A stretch of 64,000 bases of DNA from the NCBI RefSeq assembly GCF_000421145.1, contig NZ_ATWH01000009.1, positions 1 to 64,000 of the forward strand, read 5' to 3'. The translations under genes were made by a program, and so were the position numbers. Under the pieces are notes generated by a model that saw only the letters and a list, made by a program, of their open reading frames with translations, did not search any database and was not told the origin of the DNA. Origin of the DNA: Glaciibacter superstes DSM 21135. GTDB lineage: Bacteria; Actinomycetota; Actinomycetes; Actinomycetales; Microbacteriaceae. This document shows positions 1 through 9,239 of this stretch, in pieces (position 1 is the first letter of the stretch; each line of letters opens with the position of its first letter).

Positions 1-16
1 CAATACCGTTCAATTA
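1..16 (+). repeat. Left terminal inverted repeat of the IS4 element
   Basis: The 16 bases 1-16 are the exact reverse complement of 1435-1450. They define the left end of the insertion sequence. Confidence 0.92.
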
Positions 17-41
17 GGGGTTTTTGGTGTAGTTTGCGGGT

Positions 42-1437
42 ATGCCTCGTACTGGTTGGAGAAAGCCCGAGTCGGATCGTCGGTTGTCGGATCTGGTGTC
101 CGTTGGTGTGTTGACGAAGGTGTTCCCTCCGGATGTTGTCGATGCGGTGATCGCGGAGTGCGGCCGGACTGAGCAGCGGCGTCGTTCGTTGCCGGCGAGG
201 TCGGTGGCGTATTTTGCGATGGGGATGGCGCTGCACTCGGATGGGTCTTATGAGGACGTGTTGGCGCTGATCTCGGATGGGTTGGCGTGGGCGGAGCGGT
301 CCGAGGAGTCACCGAAGTTGGCGAACAAGGCCGCGATCTCCCATGCCCGTGACCGGCTTGGCGCGGAGCCGATGGAGAAGCTGTTCGCCCGGGTCGCGGT
401 GCCGTTGGCGGCCGAAGGTGCGCCCGGTTGCTGGTTGGCCGGGCGGCGTTTGGTAGCTGTAGATGGAACCTGCTTGGACTTGGCCGACACGCCCACCAAT
501 GATGCGTTCTTCGGCCGTCCCGGCGTGGCCAAGGGCGAGAAGTCGGCGTTCCCGCAGGCCCGGGTGGTGGCGTTAGCCGAGTGTGGAACCCACGCAATAT
601 TCGATGCGGTGATCGGCCCGTATACGACGTCGGAGAACAAGCTCACGACCGGACTCCTCGACAGTCTTGAGGAGGGGATGCTGTGTTTGGCAGATCGCGG
701 GTTCTACAGTTTCGACGCGTGGCAAAAGGCAGTCAGGACGGGGGCGGACTTGTGTTGGCGGGTTACGGACACCCTCAGGTTGGAGTCCATCGAGGACCTT
801 CCCGACGGATCGTATCTGGCAGAGGTGTTCCATTCGGTCAAGGACCGTAAGCGCCGTCATCCGGTGACAGTCAGAGTAATCGAATACACCATCAAGGACG
901 GACGCGAACCGGCAGGCCCGTTCCGGTTGGTCACGACGATCCTGGACCACACTGAAGTGCCCGCGATCGAGTTGGCTGCTGCTTATGCGCAGCGGTGGGA
1001 GATCGAGTCGGCGTTCGATGAGTTGAAGACCCACCAGCGCGGTCCACGCGCCGTGCTGCGCTCCAAATCCCCTGACCTTGTCCTCCAGGAGATCTGGGGG
1101 CACCTCTGCTGCCACTACGCCATCCGCAGTCTCATGCTCGACGCCGCCCTTCAAGCAGGCCGTGACCCCGACCGGATATCGTTCGTCGCAGCCCTCCGCA
1201 TCTCCCGCCGGTCCATCGCCCAGCAGGGAGCTTTTCCCCCCTGACGTAACTGACCCCGTCGAACTGCTCTGGTGCCACGCCATCCGTGAACTCGTACGCC
1301 GCCTGCTACCCCGACGCCGACCCAGGTCAAACCCCCGCGTCGTCAAACGCAAGTACACCAAATGGCACGTCAAACGATTACGTCACCGCGAATGGCCCCA
1401 ACCGGATCGGACTCCCGAACAAGCTGTAATGATCTAA
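42..1437 (+). CDS. IS4-family DDE transposase, needs a +1 frameshift for full length
   Basis: Transposase that cuts and joins element ends. The DDE core is visible: VAVDGT (first Asp), LADRGF (second Asp), and YAQRWEIESAFDELK, which fits the IS4 signature Y-(2)-R-(3)-E-(6)-K. The first frame ends at a TGA at 1242-1244 after 400 residues. A basic C-terminal tail typical of the family (VVKRKYTKWHVKR) continues in the +1 frame to 1437. The switch point reads GCT TTT CCC CCC TGA C. Either one C was gained in the C-run at 1236-1241, which would inactivate the gene, or CCC-TGA is a programmed +1 site. Full length would be about 464 residues. Start ATG at 42. Confidence 0.82.
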
Positions 1438-1450
1438 TTGAACGGTATTG
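1435..1450 (-). repeat. Right terminal inverted repeat of the IS4 element
   Basis: Exact reverse complement of 1-16. The TAA stop of the downstream transposase frame (1435-1437) lies inside this repeat, as is common in compact insertion sequences. Confidence 0.92.
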
Positions 1451-1513
1451 CCTTTAGGTCGGTCGTTGATGATCACCTTATCGTTGAGACGCCAAAGTCC
1501 CAGCCCGTTGTAG

Positions 1514-2066
1514 TTACGGCCGCCCAAGCCCCACATACGTCCACCCGGCAGCCCGCCAGGCAACGGGGTCAAGCGTGTTCCGCGCATCAATGATCGTCGG
1601 GGTCTTCACCAGTGTTCGCGCCCACACCGGGTCGATCTCCTTGAACTCCGGCCACTCAGTGACCAGCACCACGACGGACACATCCCGCAACGCGTCCTCG
1701 ATCGACGCCGTGTACTCCAGCTGCGGGTGACGCAACCGCGCGTTCGAGATCCCCTACGGGTCCGTCGCCACAACCGACGCACCCAACCCATACAACTGCA
1801 CCGCCACGTCGAGCGCCGGCGAATCGCGCACGTCATCGGAGTGCGGCTTGAAACTCAAACCCAGAACCGCGACCCGTGAGCTGTAAAGCTGGCCGTCGAG
1901 TGCAGTCACCACGAGGTCGACAACGCGCTGGCGTCGGCGCAGGTTGATCGCGTCAACCGCCGTGAGGAAGGCCACTGACTCCCCACGGCCCAACTCCTAG
2001 ACCCGAGCAGTGAACGCACGGATGCCCTTGGGCAGACACCCACCCCGAACCCAACGCCAGCATTAA
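1514..2066 (-). pseudogene. 3' fragment of UDP-glucose 6-dehydrogenase (second copy)
   Basis: The reverse strand encodes the C-terminal third of a UDP-glucose dehydrogenase, almost identical to the intact gene at 31276-32589 (for example VLGLSFKPHSDDVRDSPALD and WRAAGWTYVGLGRP occur in both). It is broken in three ways. The 5' two thirds are missing, a TAG replaces a Gln codon near 1754, and another TAG lies near 1996. Homology stops about 2066, where a surface-protein fragment begins. It cannot make an enzyme. It is either a leftover of a duplication that accompanied an insertion event or a recombination footprint. Confidence 0.88.
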
Positions 2067-2082
2067 GGACGAGACGCGCCAG

Positions 2083-2583
2083 GTGCTGCCGACCGCGTCG
2101 GGTGAGATCAGCGCTCGACTCGCCGCCGACACCACCACTGTTCTGATCGACCTGGCCGCACCGACCATCGCGTTCGAGGGCGTCATCGACGGCGACAGCC
2201 TCGATGAAGGTGCCGAGGCGATCGTCTCGTGGTCGACGGCAGATACCGGCTCGGGAGCGGCTAGCACCATCGCCACGCTGAACGACGAGTCGATCCACGG
2301 CGAATCGTCCGCTGGTCGTTACGCCCTGTCGGTGTCGGTGACGGATGCCGCGGGTCGCGACAGCTCTGCATTACTGGCGTTCACCGTGGTCGGTGCAGAC
2401 ACGCCCGGAACCCCGGATGACGGTGACGACAATTCGAACGACAGGACGAACGGCGACGATCTGGCTGTGACCGGCGTATCAACAGGGTCGAGCATTCTCA
2501 TCACCCTTCTCGCGCTGGCTGCCGGTGCAGTGCTCGTGCTCGTGCGACGCCGGGTACGCACCCGACAATCGCCGCAATCCTGA
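2083..2583 (+). pseudogene. C-terminal fragment of an LAxTG cell-wall-anchored surface protein
   Basis: The 166-residue frame resembles the tail of a large exported adhesin or cell-wall protein. It has an Ig-like beta segment, an acidic Asp/Asn/Gly-rich spacer (about residues 110-125), the sorting motif LAVTG, a membrane segment of about 20 residues (ILITLLALAAGAVLVLV) and a basic tail (RRRVR). LAxTG is the motif recognised by class E sortases of actinobacteria. The frame stays open upstream into the ugd remnant, there is no signal peptide, and the first usable start (GTG 2083) has no clear ribosome site. The 5' part was therefore probably lost at the 2066 junction. Confidence 0.72.
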
Positions 2584-2667
2584 ACCCGGTGCGCATGCAC
2601 GCGCTCCGGGTTCAGCTCTCTGCGCGAGCAGATGGCACGAAGCTGTCCGGCCGACTGATTCACCAAA

Positions 2668-4113
2668 TCAGAGTAACTTGTCGCACCACAACCTGTACCG
2701 CTCGAGCGCTTCACGGTAGTCCGCAACCACCGTGCCTGCGGGGCGCGGCACACGAACCGTTCGCAGGTGTTCCCTGGCGTCGGCGGGGTCGACGTAAACA
2801 CCGGTACCGAGGCCGGCGAGTATGACGGCGCCGAGAGCCGATCCTCCCTCGGGCACATGCAGCAGATCTGCATCGATCACGCTGGCCAGCACCTCTCGCC
2901 ACCGAGACGAGTTGGCGACTCCGCCGACGACTCGCACTTCTTGGGGCGCTCCAGAAGCCTCCGCGACCGCAGCGATCGCATCGGCGCACGCAAAGGCGAC
3001 ACCTTCGAGCACTGCTGAAGCGAACTCCGGTCTGCCGTGACGCTCGGTCTGCCCCAGGTAGGCCGCACGAACGCTGTCGTTCTTGCGGGGCACAGCCGTC
3101 CCGAACATGAACGGCAGATAGGTCAGCCCCTGCGAACCCGGTGCGGACTGACCGGCGAGAACGTTGATGTCTCCTCCGCCGAGCACCGCTCGTTCGGCCC
3201 AGCGAACGCTGGCGCCGGCCGCATAGACCGATGCCATCGACACAAACCCACCCCCGAGGGCCGAACCGAAGACAAAGCCTGCGCCAGGAACCGGCTGCTC
3301 CATCATTCCCATGACCTGTGCTGCCGTGCCGACGTTCAGGCAGATCTGACCTGATTTCACCACGCCGGCGCCGACGACCGCGGCCGAGACGTCTCCCGCC
3401 CCAGCCATCACCGGCGTGCCACTCGGTAAACCGGTTTCCACCATGGCCGCAACACTGACCGTCCCCCGCAACTGCGTCGAGCGCAAAACGCGCGGCGCAA
3501 GGTCGATGGATGCCCCTGCGGCTGCGAACAGCTCAGGACTCCACGCCGAGGTGGTGACATCGTAGAGAAGCGTTCCGATCGCATCCGTCTCGTCGGTTGC
3601 ATACTCACCCGTAAGTCGGTAGCCGATATAGTCCTTGGCGAGGACAAGCCTTGTAGCGCGACCCAATGCCTCCGGACTCGTGCGCGAGAGCCAAGCGAGT
3701 TTGGGAGCCGTGAAGGCGTCGACGACATCATTCGCGCCGAGCGCGAGGAAGGAACCATTTCCCGCGAGACGACGGGTGTCTTCGTTGATTCGCCGGTCAG
3801 CCCACGTCATAGCAGGACGAACCGGATCGCCGTTCTCATCGAGAAGCAGAAGCGAATGCATGTGGCCGGAAAGCCCGACCCCCGTGATGGTGCGCCCGGG
3901 AAGGCTGCCTATGACCTCTCTCAGGCAGCTGACAACCGCGCGCCACCAATCTCCTGGGTCCTGCTCATGGCCTCCCACAGAAGTAGATGAAGACGGATAC
4001 TCTCGTCCGGCAGAAGCGACGATAATCGCCGACTGGGGCTCGAAGCCGATGACTTTGACCCCCGTAGTGCCCACGTCGATGCCGATCAACACCGCCTGCG
4101 GGTCAGCTGTCAT
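2668..4113 (-). CDS. FGGY-family carbohydrate kinase (xylulokinase-like)
   Basis: A 481-residue cytoplasmic kinase that would phosphorylate a sugar or ketose with ATP. The FGGY N-terminal phosphate loop IGIDVGTTGVKV (about residues 11-22) and the C-terminal ATP-binding segment VRVVGGVANSSRW (about 395) are present, and the length is normal for xylulokinase or fuculokinase. It is the last gene of the operon that runs from 9016 down to 2668, and its start lies only 3 bases after the stop of the isomerase. The substrate cannot be read from sequence. The kinase together with an isomerase and a SIS protein suggests phosphorylation of an imported monosaccharide. Confidence 0.88.
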   Translation of the reverse strand: MTADPQAVLIGIDVGTTGVKVIGFEPQSAIIVASAGREYPSSSTSVGGHEQDPGDWWRAVVSCLREVIGSLPGRTITGVGLSGHMHSLLLLDENGDPVRPAMTWADRRINEDTRRLAGNGSFLALGANDVVDAFTAPKLAWLSRTSPEALGRATRLVLAKDYIGYRLTGEYATDETDAIGTLLYDVTTSAWSPELFAAAGASIDLAPRVLRSTQLRGTVSVAAMVETGLPSGTPVMAGAGDVSAAVVGAGVVKSGQICLNVGTAAQVMGMMEQPVPGAGFVFGSALGGGFVSMASVYAAGASVRWAERAVLGGGDINVLAGQSAPGSQGLTYLPFMFGTAVPRKNDSVRAAYLGQTERHGRPEFASAVLEGVAFACADAIAAVAEASGAPQEVRVVGGVANSSRWREVLASVIDADLLHVPEGGSALGAVILAGLGTGVYVDPADAREHLRTVRVPRPAGTVVADYREALERYRLWCDKLL

Positions 4114-4116
4114 GCG

Positions 4117-5061
4117 TCATGCACGCTCTCGTGCGGTCGTGAAACCGTACTCGCGGAGGAACTCGAGTGATTCTTCCGCAACCCGGTCGAAGTTGGCGAG
4201 TCCGACGCCGGCAGGCTCGCCGACGCCAATGTTGCCGCCGACCTGCCAACCCTCCCACTCAACACTCACGTATCCGTCAAAGCCGATCTCGGTCAGGGAA
4301 TCGAAGGTCTCCCGGAAGTCCACCAGCCCGCCACCGAACCAGATGTGGTTGGTCTGCACGATCGTTGGCAGGCCGACCTCGTCTTTGATCTGGACGATGT
4401 CAATGTGGTTCGCCAAACGCTTGATTGCGGTGGGAACGCTCATGAACGGCTTGACCGCGACATAGAAGGCGCCGGTATCCATCGTCATCCGCAGGTTGGC
4501 GGCGCCGATCTCATCGAACATGCGTTCAACGCTCTCGACCTTGTTCAGGATGGTGCCCTGCAGCAGCTCGATACTGACGTTCAGGTCGAGTTTCGAGGCG
4601 TAGTCGCATACCTCTGTGATGGCTTCCTTGGCCTGGCGCCAGGCTTCCTTCCGCGTCATCAACACGTTGAGGGGCGGGTCGTAGTACCCATCGCCCAGGA
4701 GTGTACACGCGGCATCCGCGCCGAGCGCCTTCGCCGCGTCGAGAGCTTTCTTGAAGCTCTCGATTCCTCGTTCGCGGTCATACTCGCGAGGGCTGACGAA
4801 CGTCGTGTGATTTGCGACGTAACCGATGCCGATGCCTGCGGACTCTGCCGCAGCCTTGGTGTCAACGAGGCGCTGGTCGTATTCACCCGAGGGCCCGTTC
4901 ATCAGGTGCCCGAGCAGGAAGTCGACGCCGTCGTAGCCATAATCGGCAACCCTGGCGACGGTCGCCGCCGACGTCTCGTCGCCCCAGGAATTCCACGCGG
5001 GACCTGCCGCTTCGAGGCGTCCCCAGGGCATGTTCGGCCAAACTTCAAAACTCAGCTTCAT
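4117..5061 (-). CDS. Sugar phosphate isomerase/epimerase (AP-endonuclease-2-like TIM barrel)
   Basis: A 314-residue xylose-isomerase-like TIM barrel. Metal-binding-type acidic and His residues sit in the expected strands: SIELLQGT, MTMDTGAF, HIDIVQIKDE and VSVEWEG. Such proteins act as keto-sugar or inositol isomerases, epimerases or dehydratases. It lies between the SIS protein and the kinase of the same operon, so it probably isomerises the imported sugar before phosphorylation. The start ATG at 5061 is preceded by an AGAGAGGATG-like ribosome site. The exact substrate is unknown. Confidence 0.85.
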   Translation of the reverse strand: MKLSFEVWPNMPWGRLEAAGPAWNSWGDETSAATVARVADYGYDGVDFLLGHLMNGPSGEYDQRLVDTKAAAESAGIGIGYVANHTTFVSPREYDRERGIESFKKALDAAKALGADAACTLLGDGYYDPPLNVLMTRKEAWRQAKEAITEVCDYASKLDLNVSIELLQGTILNKVESVERMFDEIGAANLRMTMDTGAFYVAVKPFMSVPTAIKRLANHIDIVQIKDEVGLPTIVQTNHIWFGGGLVDFRETFDSLTEIGFDGYVSVEWEGWQVGGNIGVGEPAGVGLANFDRVAEESLEFLREYGFTTARERA

Positions 5062-5131
5062 TACTACATCCTCTCTCGTTGAATCATGGTGGCAAGCTTG
5101 CGCACCCGTGAGGGTGTGCAGGTACGGACCG

Positions 5132-5887
5132 TTACAGGTGCGGAATCCTCTGACTGAATCGATCGGCGGTTTCCGTGTTGTGCTGAGCCGCGTCGGGCAT
5201 ACCCGCGCTCAGGTAAATATCGGGCGTGTGCCCGCGTGAGACCTGCCGGGCGAGCGCCTCAACAATGATCGCGTTGAGCAGGGCCAGGCCGACAACACTC
5301 GATCCCGGACCCACCTTGGGCAGATCGTCGCGCAAGCGCACCAGAGCATCACCGGGCGGGCATTGGTTGTCGAGCACGATGTCGGCGACCTGGTGCAGCC
5401 GCGCCCCGGAACTCAGCGAGGCGGTCGCATACGCCACGGATGTTATTGCAATGACCGGGATGCCTCGCTCTCGAGCCGTCGAAGCAACTTCCACAGGCAA
5501 CGCGTTCGCCCCGGAATTGGAAACCACTAGTAAAACGTCCGCCTTGGGTGAGATCGGGTACCGGTCAAGCAGGTCGGCAGCAAGGCCCGATTCCCGTTCC
5601 AGCTCGGTACTGCGTCGGGCATTCAGGTGCAGCATGTACTCGGGTTGGAGGATCGGACTGATGCGTGCCGCACCGCCGGCGCGATAAAACGCCTCCTCGG
5701 CGAACACATGCGAATGACCGCTGCCGAAAACGAACAGAATCCCGTCGCGATCGAAGCGATCGGCGATGAGCGTTCCAGCCTCGGCAATCACAGATTCAGA
5801 ACCTATAACCGCCGCAGCGAGAAGGCCCTCGACCTGGTCGAGATAACTCCGTGAGGCCGACGTGAGTTCCGACGCTCCTTGGGTCAT
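5132..5887 (-). CDS. SIS-domain sugar isomerase/sugar-binding protein (UPF0309-like)
   Basis: A 251-residue protein of the SIS fold that binds phosphosugars. It has FVFGSGHSHVFAEEAFYRAGG near residue 45 and VVSNSGANALPVEVA near residue 125, the latter being the classical sugar-isomerase loop. The frame is open further upstream, but ATG 5887 overlaps the stop of the permease by four bases (ATGA), so this start is preferred. Homologues sit in sugar operons and may handle amino-sugar phosphates. Here it lies between transporter and catabolic genes. Confidence 0.84.
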   Translation of the reverse strand: MTQGASELTSASRSYLDQVEGLLAAAVIGSESVIAEAGTLIADRFDRDGILFVFGSGHSHVFAEEAFYRAGGAARISPILQPEYMLHLNARRSTELERESGLAADLLDRYPISPKADVLLVVSNSGANALPVEVASTARERGIPVIAITSVAYATASLSSGARLHQVADIVLDNQCPPGDALVRLRDDLPKVGPGSSVVGLALLNAIIVEALARQVSRGHTPDIYLSAGMPDAAQHNTETADRFSQRIPHL

Positions 5888-6753
5888 TTTGTAGCTCCTG
5901 CGATGAGGCCACCGACGAAATAGCGCCCGACGAAAATGAAGAGCACGACGGTCGGAAGCAGAGTGAAGAGGGTTCCGGCCATCACCAGTCCCCAGTTGAC
6001 GGTGTACTGGCCGATGATCGCGCTCAAACCGATCGGTAGGGTCTGCAGCGAGTCGCTCACGATGAATTGCGAAGCGAAGACGAATTCTGTCCATGAGAAT
6101 ACGAACGCATAGACCGAGACGGTTGCGATACCAGGCACCAGCAGCGGTAGCACGATCTGCAGCATTGTGCGTGTCGGCCCAGCTCCGTCGATCGCCGCCG
6201 CCTCGTCGATGTCACGTGGAACCGCAAGGATGAACCCCCGGAGCAGCCAGGTACAGAATGGCGCGGTGAACGCAACATTGACGAGCACCAGTCCCGCATA
6301 GCTGTCGATGAGCCCGAGACCGGACAAGGTCCTGTACAGCGGAACTATCAGCAGCGTGCCGGGGATCATGTATGACAGCAACACGATGCCGGCAATCTTT
6401 CCGCTTCCCGGCACTTTGAGGCGGTACAGCCCATACGCGGCTGCCAGGGAGATCACGACGGTCACAATGGTGGTCGCGACCCCGACGATGAGACTGTTCG
6501 TGAGGAAGACGGGGTATTCGGTCGACGTGAAGAGCTGCTCGAAGTTCGAGAGGGTGAACGTCTCGGGCCAGAAGGTCGGCACAGAACGAATGATTTCTTC
6601 GCGACCCTTGAATGCTGAGATCGTGACCCAGTACAGCGGCCCAAGCACCAGAACCGTCAACACCACCATGGATACGATCCGGGGCACTGCTGCGAGGCCG
6701 CGTCCTTTCGCGCCTCGTTTTCTGGTTTGCCGCGCTGTTGCAACGGTGGTCAT
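5884..6753 (-). CDS. Carbohydrate ABC transporter permease (MalG/CUT1 type)
   Basis: A 289-residue inner-membrane permease with about six hydrophobic segments. The EAA loop that contacts the ATPase is visible as DIDEAAAIDGAGPTRTMLQIVLPL (family motif EAAxxDGA). The N-terminal arginine-rich leader and the length match the MalG subunit of CUT1 sugar importers. It overlaps both neighbours by about one codon, which indicates translational coupling in the operon. No ATP-binding gene accompanies it. Many actinobacterial CUT1 systems share one ATPase (MsiK) encoded elsewhere. Confidence 0.92.
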   Translation of the reverse strand: MTTVATARQTRKRGAKGRGLAAVPRIVSMVVLTVLVLGPLYWVTISAFKGREEIIRSVPTFWPETFTLSNFEQLFTSTEYPVFLTNSLIVGVATTIVTVVISLAAAYGLYRLKVPGSGKIAGIVLLSYMIPGTLLIVPLYRTLSGLGLIDSYAGLVLVNVAFTAPFCTWLLRGFILAVPRDIDEAAAIDGAGPTRTMLQIVLPLLVPGIATVSVYAFVFSWTEFVFASQFIVSDSLQTLPIGLSAIIGQYTVNWGLVMAGTLFTLLPTVVLFIFVGRYFVGGLIAGATK

Positions 6754-7706
6754 TAGTCCTCCTTCGGCCGTGCGAAGCGCACAAAGAGAAGCGCTGCGGC
6801 TGCGAGCACGATGACGGTCAGCACACTCGCCGCGGCAGCTTGGCTGGAGCGGAACGCGCTGAAGGCGGTGTCATACACGTACACCGGCATGGTGGTCGTC
6901 GAGTCGACGGGTCCACCGCCGGTGATCAGATAGATGGTGTCCAGCACGTTGAATGACCATAGGGAACCGACCAGACCGAGCGCGAACAACACCGGGGCAA
7001 GGATCGGGAAGGTGACTGCCCAGAAAGTACGCCAGGCTCCCGCGCCGTCCACTTTCGCAGCCTCGAGCACTTCACCGGGCACGGTGGACAATGCTCCATA
7101 GATCACGACCGCACTCAGCGGAAACCAGTGCCAGCTGTTCACCAGGATGACGGCGAAGAACGCGACGGCCGAATCACCAAAAGGCGATCCGATGTCAATG
7201 CCGATCCCGCCGAGCAACTGGTGAACGATTCCATAGTTGCTGTTCAAGAGCCACTGCCAGATGACGGCGACTGCCACCGTCGGAATCACCCACGGCAGAA
7301 CGATCCAGGTACGGGCGGTGCGCGACCACCAACCGCGGCGCTGCAGGAGCAACGCCGTCGCGAAGGCGAGGACCGTCTGCACCGCCATGTTCGCGACGAG
7401 CCAGATGCCGGAACGACCAAGCGCTTCCCAGAAGGCATTGTCACCGAGGATCTTCGCGTAGGTGTCGAATCCGACGAAGTCCGATGGACTGCCGATGACG
7501 CGTTGGTCCTGGAAGCTGGTGACTACCGCGTTGACGACGGGGAAGACAATTACGACCGCCATCACAATCACGATGGGGGCGATCAACCCGTAACCGAGTA
7601 GACGCTCGGAGAGCGGCTGCCGTCGGGCGGAAGGGGCGGCCGCACCCGGGCGGCGCTGGCGAGAGTTCGCCAGCGCCGCCGGGCGGCTCGTTACCGAGTT
7701 GGACAC
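6753..7706 (-). CDS. Carbohydrate ABC transporter permease (MalF/CUT1 type)
   Basis: A 317-residue membrane protein with about six segments, the partner of the next gene. It carries the EAA loop EVLEAAKVDGAGAWRTFW near residue 210. A Pro/Arg-rich cytoplasmic N-terminus precedes the first membrane segment (GLIAPIVIVMAVVIVFPVV). The ATG at 7706 follows the binding-protein gene by two bases, and its stop overlaps the start of the MalG-like gene. Confidence 0.92.
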   Translation of the reverse strand: MSNSVTSRPAALANSRQRRPGAAAPSARRQPLSERLLGYGLIAPIVIVMAVVIVFPVVNAVVTSFQDQRVIGSPSDFVGFDTYAKILGDNAFWEALGRSGIWLVANMAVQTVLAFATALLLQRRGWWSRTARTWIVLPWVIPTVAVAVIWQWLLNSNYGIVHQLLGGIGIDIGSPFGDSAVAFFAVILVNSWHWFPLSAVVIYGALSTVPGEVLEAAKVDGAGAWRTFWAVTFPILAPVLFALGLVGSLWSFNVLDTIYLITGGGPVDSTTTMPVYVYDTAFSAFRSSQAAAASVLTVIVLAAAALLFVRFARPKED

Positions 7707-7708
7707 TA

Positions 7709-9016
7709 TTAGCTGATCGCCATCTGCATCTGTTCCTGCGCCCAGGCAGCAGCTTCTTCAGCACTCATTCCGTTGACGTACATCTGCTGGATCGCCTGCG
7801 CCAGGAAGTTCTGACCGGAGATCTCACCGATGCTGTCGATGTATTGGCCGTCGACGAAGCCGAACAGTTCACCGGACGCAGACTGCTCGAGCATGGCATC
7901 GACACAGGTGGCGTAGGTGCTGACGGTCTCGTTCGAACGCCATTGCTCGAGATTCGCTCCGTCAGTGGTGACCGGAAGGAACAAGCCGGGCTCGGCGTTC
8001 AGGAAGTCACCGTAGTTCTCGGGCTCGATCAGCCAGCTGAGGAACTCGCCTGCAGCCGCTTCCTTCGCTTCGTCGTCGCTGAGCACCATGGCCCCGTTCG
8101 AGTAATAGATACTGCCCGGCTCACCACCCTGGTCTGCGACGGGGATCGGCGCGCAACCCAACTGCGATGGGTCTTGTCCGGACTCCTCAGCAAACGGTGC
8201 CAGGTACTGACCCTTTTCAATCGACATCGCTGCGGCCCCGCTGTTGAAGGCGGCCTGTGGCTCGCCCCACGCGTAGCTGGCCGAGTCGGTCGGCGAGAAC
8301 TTCAGGAGCTCCTTGTAGAGGTCGAAGGCCGCTACAGTTTCAGGTGTGTCCAGGTTGACCTCGCCGTCCTCGGTGAAGAAGTCGGCCGCACCGCCGGTGA
8401 TCATCAGGCTGTAGAGCACCTGGTCGGTCGCGAGGTTCTTGCCGGCGGGAAGGGCGATCCCGCTGGTGCCATCCGTGGTGAGCGCCTCGGCCGCGGCACG
8501 CAGTTCACTCCACGTCTGCGGGGGCTCGATGCCTGCCGCGGCGAGCATGTCCGCGCGATACCAGAGCATCTGCACCATGCCATAGAGCGGCACCGCCCAG
8601 TAGTCGTCTTCATCCAGGTATGGAGCCTTGGCGGCATCGATGAGACCGTATTCCTCGTCAAGCGCATCCACAACATCCGTCACAGGCTGACCGAGGCCGA
8701 TCCCTCTCACGTAGGTGGCAAAGTCGGGAATCGCGAACAGGATGTCCGGCTGCTTGCCCGACTGAGCGGCAGCAGCGATCTTGCTGTAGACCTGATCCCA
8801 GTCCTGCACCTGCACGGTGACCGTGTACTCCGGGTCGGTTTCGTTGTACTTGTCCGCCATGGCTTCGAAGGCCGCCACCCGGTTCGGCGTGCCCTCCATG
8901 TGCCAGAGCACGATTTCCTTATCGTCGCCTGAGTCTGCCGCGGGGCTGGAACACGCACCCAGGGCGAGCGCTGCTGCAACCGTTAACGCTGCAGCCATAA
9001 TTGCTTTAGATCGCAT
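7709..9016 (-). CDS. Extracellular sugar-binding lipoprotein of the ABC importer
   Basis: A 435-residue family 1 solute-binding protein. The N-terminus is a lipoprotein signal peptide with lipobox LALGACSS, so Cys22 would be lipidated after cleavage. The remainder has the usual features of sugar-binding proteins (IVLWHMEGTPNRVAAF, then SGKQPDILFA and WAVPLYGMVQMLWYR). It is the first gene of the operon and is transcribed away from the GntR regulator, with a 24-bp inverted repeat in the divergent region. The ligand is probably a mono- or oligosaccharide but is not identifiable. Confidence 0.93.
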   Translation of the reverse strand: MRSKAIMAAALTVAAALALGACSSPAADSGDDKEIVLWHMEGTPNRVAAFEAMADKYNETDPEYTVTVQVQDWDQVYSKIAAAAQSGKQPDILFAIPDFATYVRGIGLGQPVTDVVDALDEEYGLIDAAKAPYLDEDDYWAVPLYGMVQMLWYRADMLAAAGIEPPQTWSELRAAAEALTTDGTSGIALPAGKNLATDQVLYSLMITGGAADFFTEDGEVNLDTPETVAAFDLYKELLKFSPTDSASYAWGEPQAAFNSGAAAMSIEKGQYLAPFAEESGQDPSQLGCAPIPVADQGGEPGSIYYSNGAMVLSDDEAKEAAAGEFLSWLIEPENYGDFLNAEPGLFLPVTTDGANLEQWRSNETVSTYATCVDAMLEQSASGELFGFVDGQYIDSIGEISGQNFLAQAIQQMYVNGMSAEEAAAWAQEQMQMAIS

Positions 9017-9130
9017 TTGTACACCTCTCTGTGATTGACAACGCCGCTCTCGTGTGTGTATGCACGGGTCTCAAGCCAAAGAGCCGAGCAGATGGGAGAT
9101 AACGTTGGAGCGAGAATAGCACAACCAATC

Positions 9131-9154
9131 TAGATCAATATGTGTTTTGATCTA
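9131..9154. promoter_or_regulatory. Inverted-repeat operator between the sugar operon and gntR
   Basis: TAGATCAA, an 8-base spacer, then TTGATCTA form a perfect 8-bp inverted repeat in the divergent intergenic region. A -10-like TATTCT for the sugar operon (minus strand, 9113-9118) lies just downstream. The site would therefore overlap the -35 region, a good place for repression by the neighbouring GntR protein. Confidence 0.65.
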
Positions 9155-9239
9155 TAACGATGGTGTTTCGAAGCCGCAACGAACTGTTTCTGAAGCGAAC
9201 GAGTGAAGGCAGCATGCTGATGAAGAACGAGGAGCGCAC

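Larger units (their letters stand above)
1..1450 (+). mobile_element. Complete IS4-family insertion sequence
   Basis: A 1450-bp element bounded by perfect 16-bp terminal inverted repeats, CAATACCGTTCAATTA at 1-16 and its complement at 1435-1450. It carries one transposase reading frame on the plus strand, split by a frameshift near 1241. The left end coincides with the first base of the window, so a target duplication cannot be checked. Immediately to the right lies a degraded ugd copy. Confidence 0.9.

Noticed and set aside
573..1373. 266-codon open frame on the minus strand across the IS4 transposase
   Set aside because: It is antisense to a transposase with clear DDE motifs and has no recognisable protein features.
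7844..8932. 362-codon plus-strand frame opposite the sugar-binding lipoprotein
   Set aside because: It is antisense to a well-supported gene and results from high-GC codon bias.
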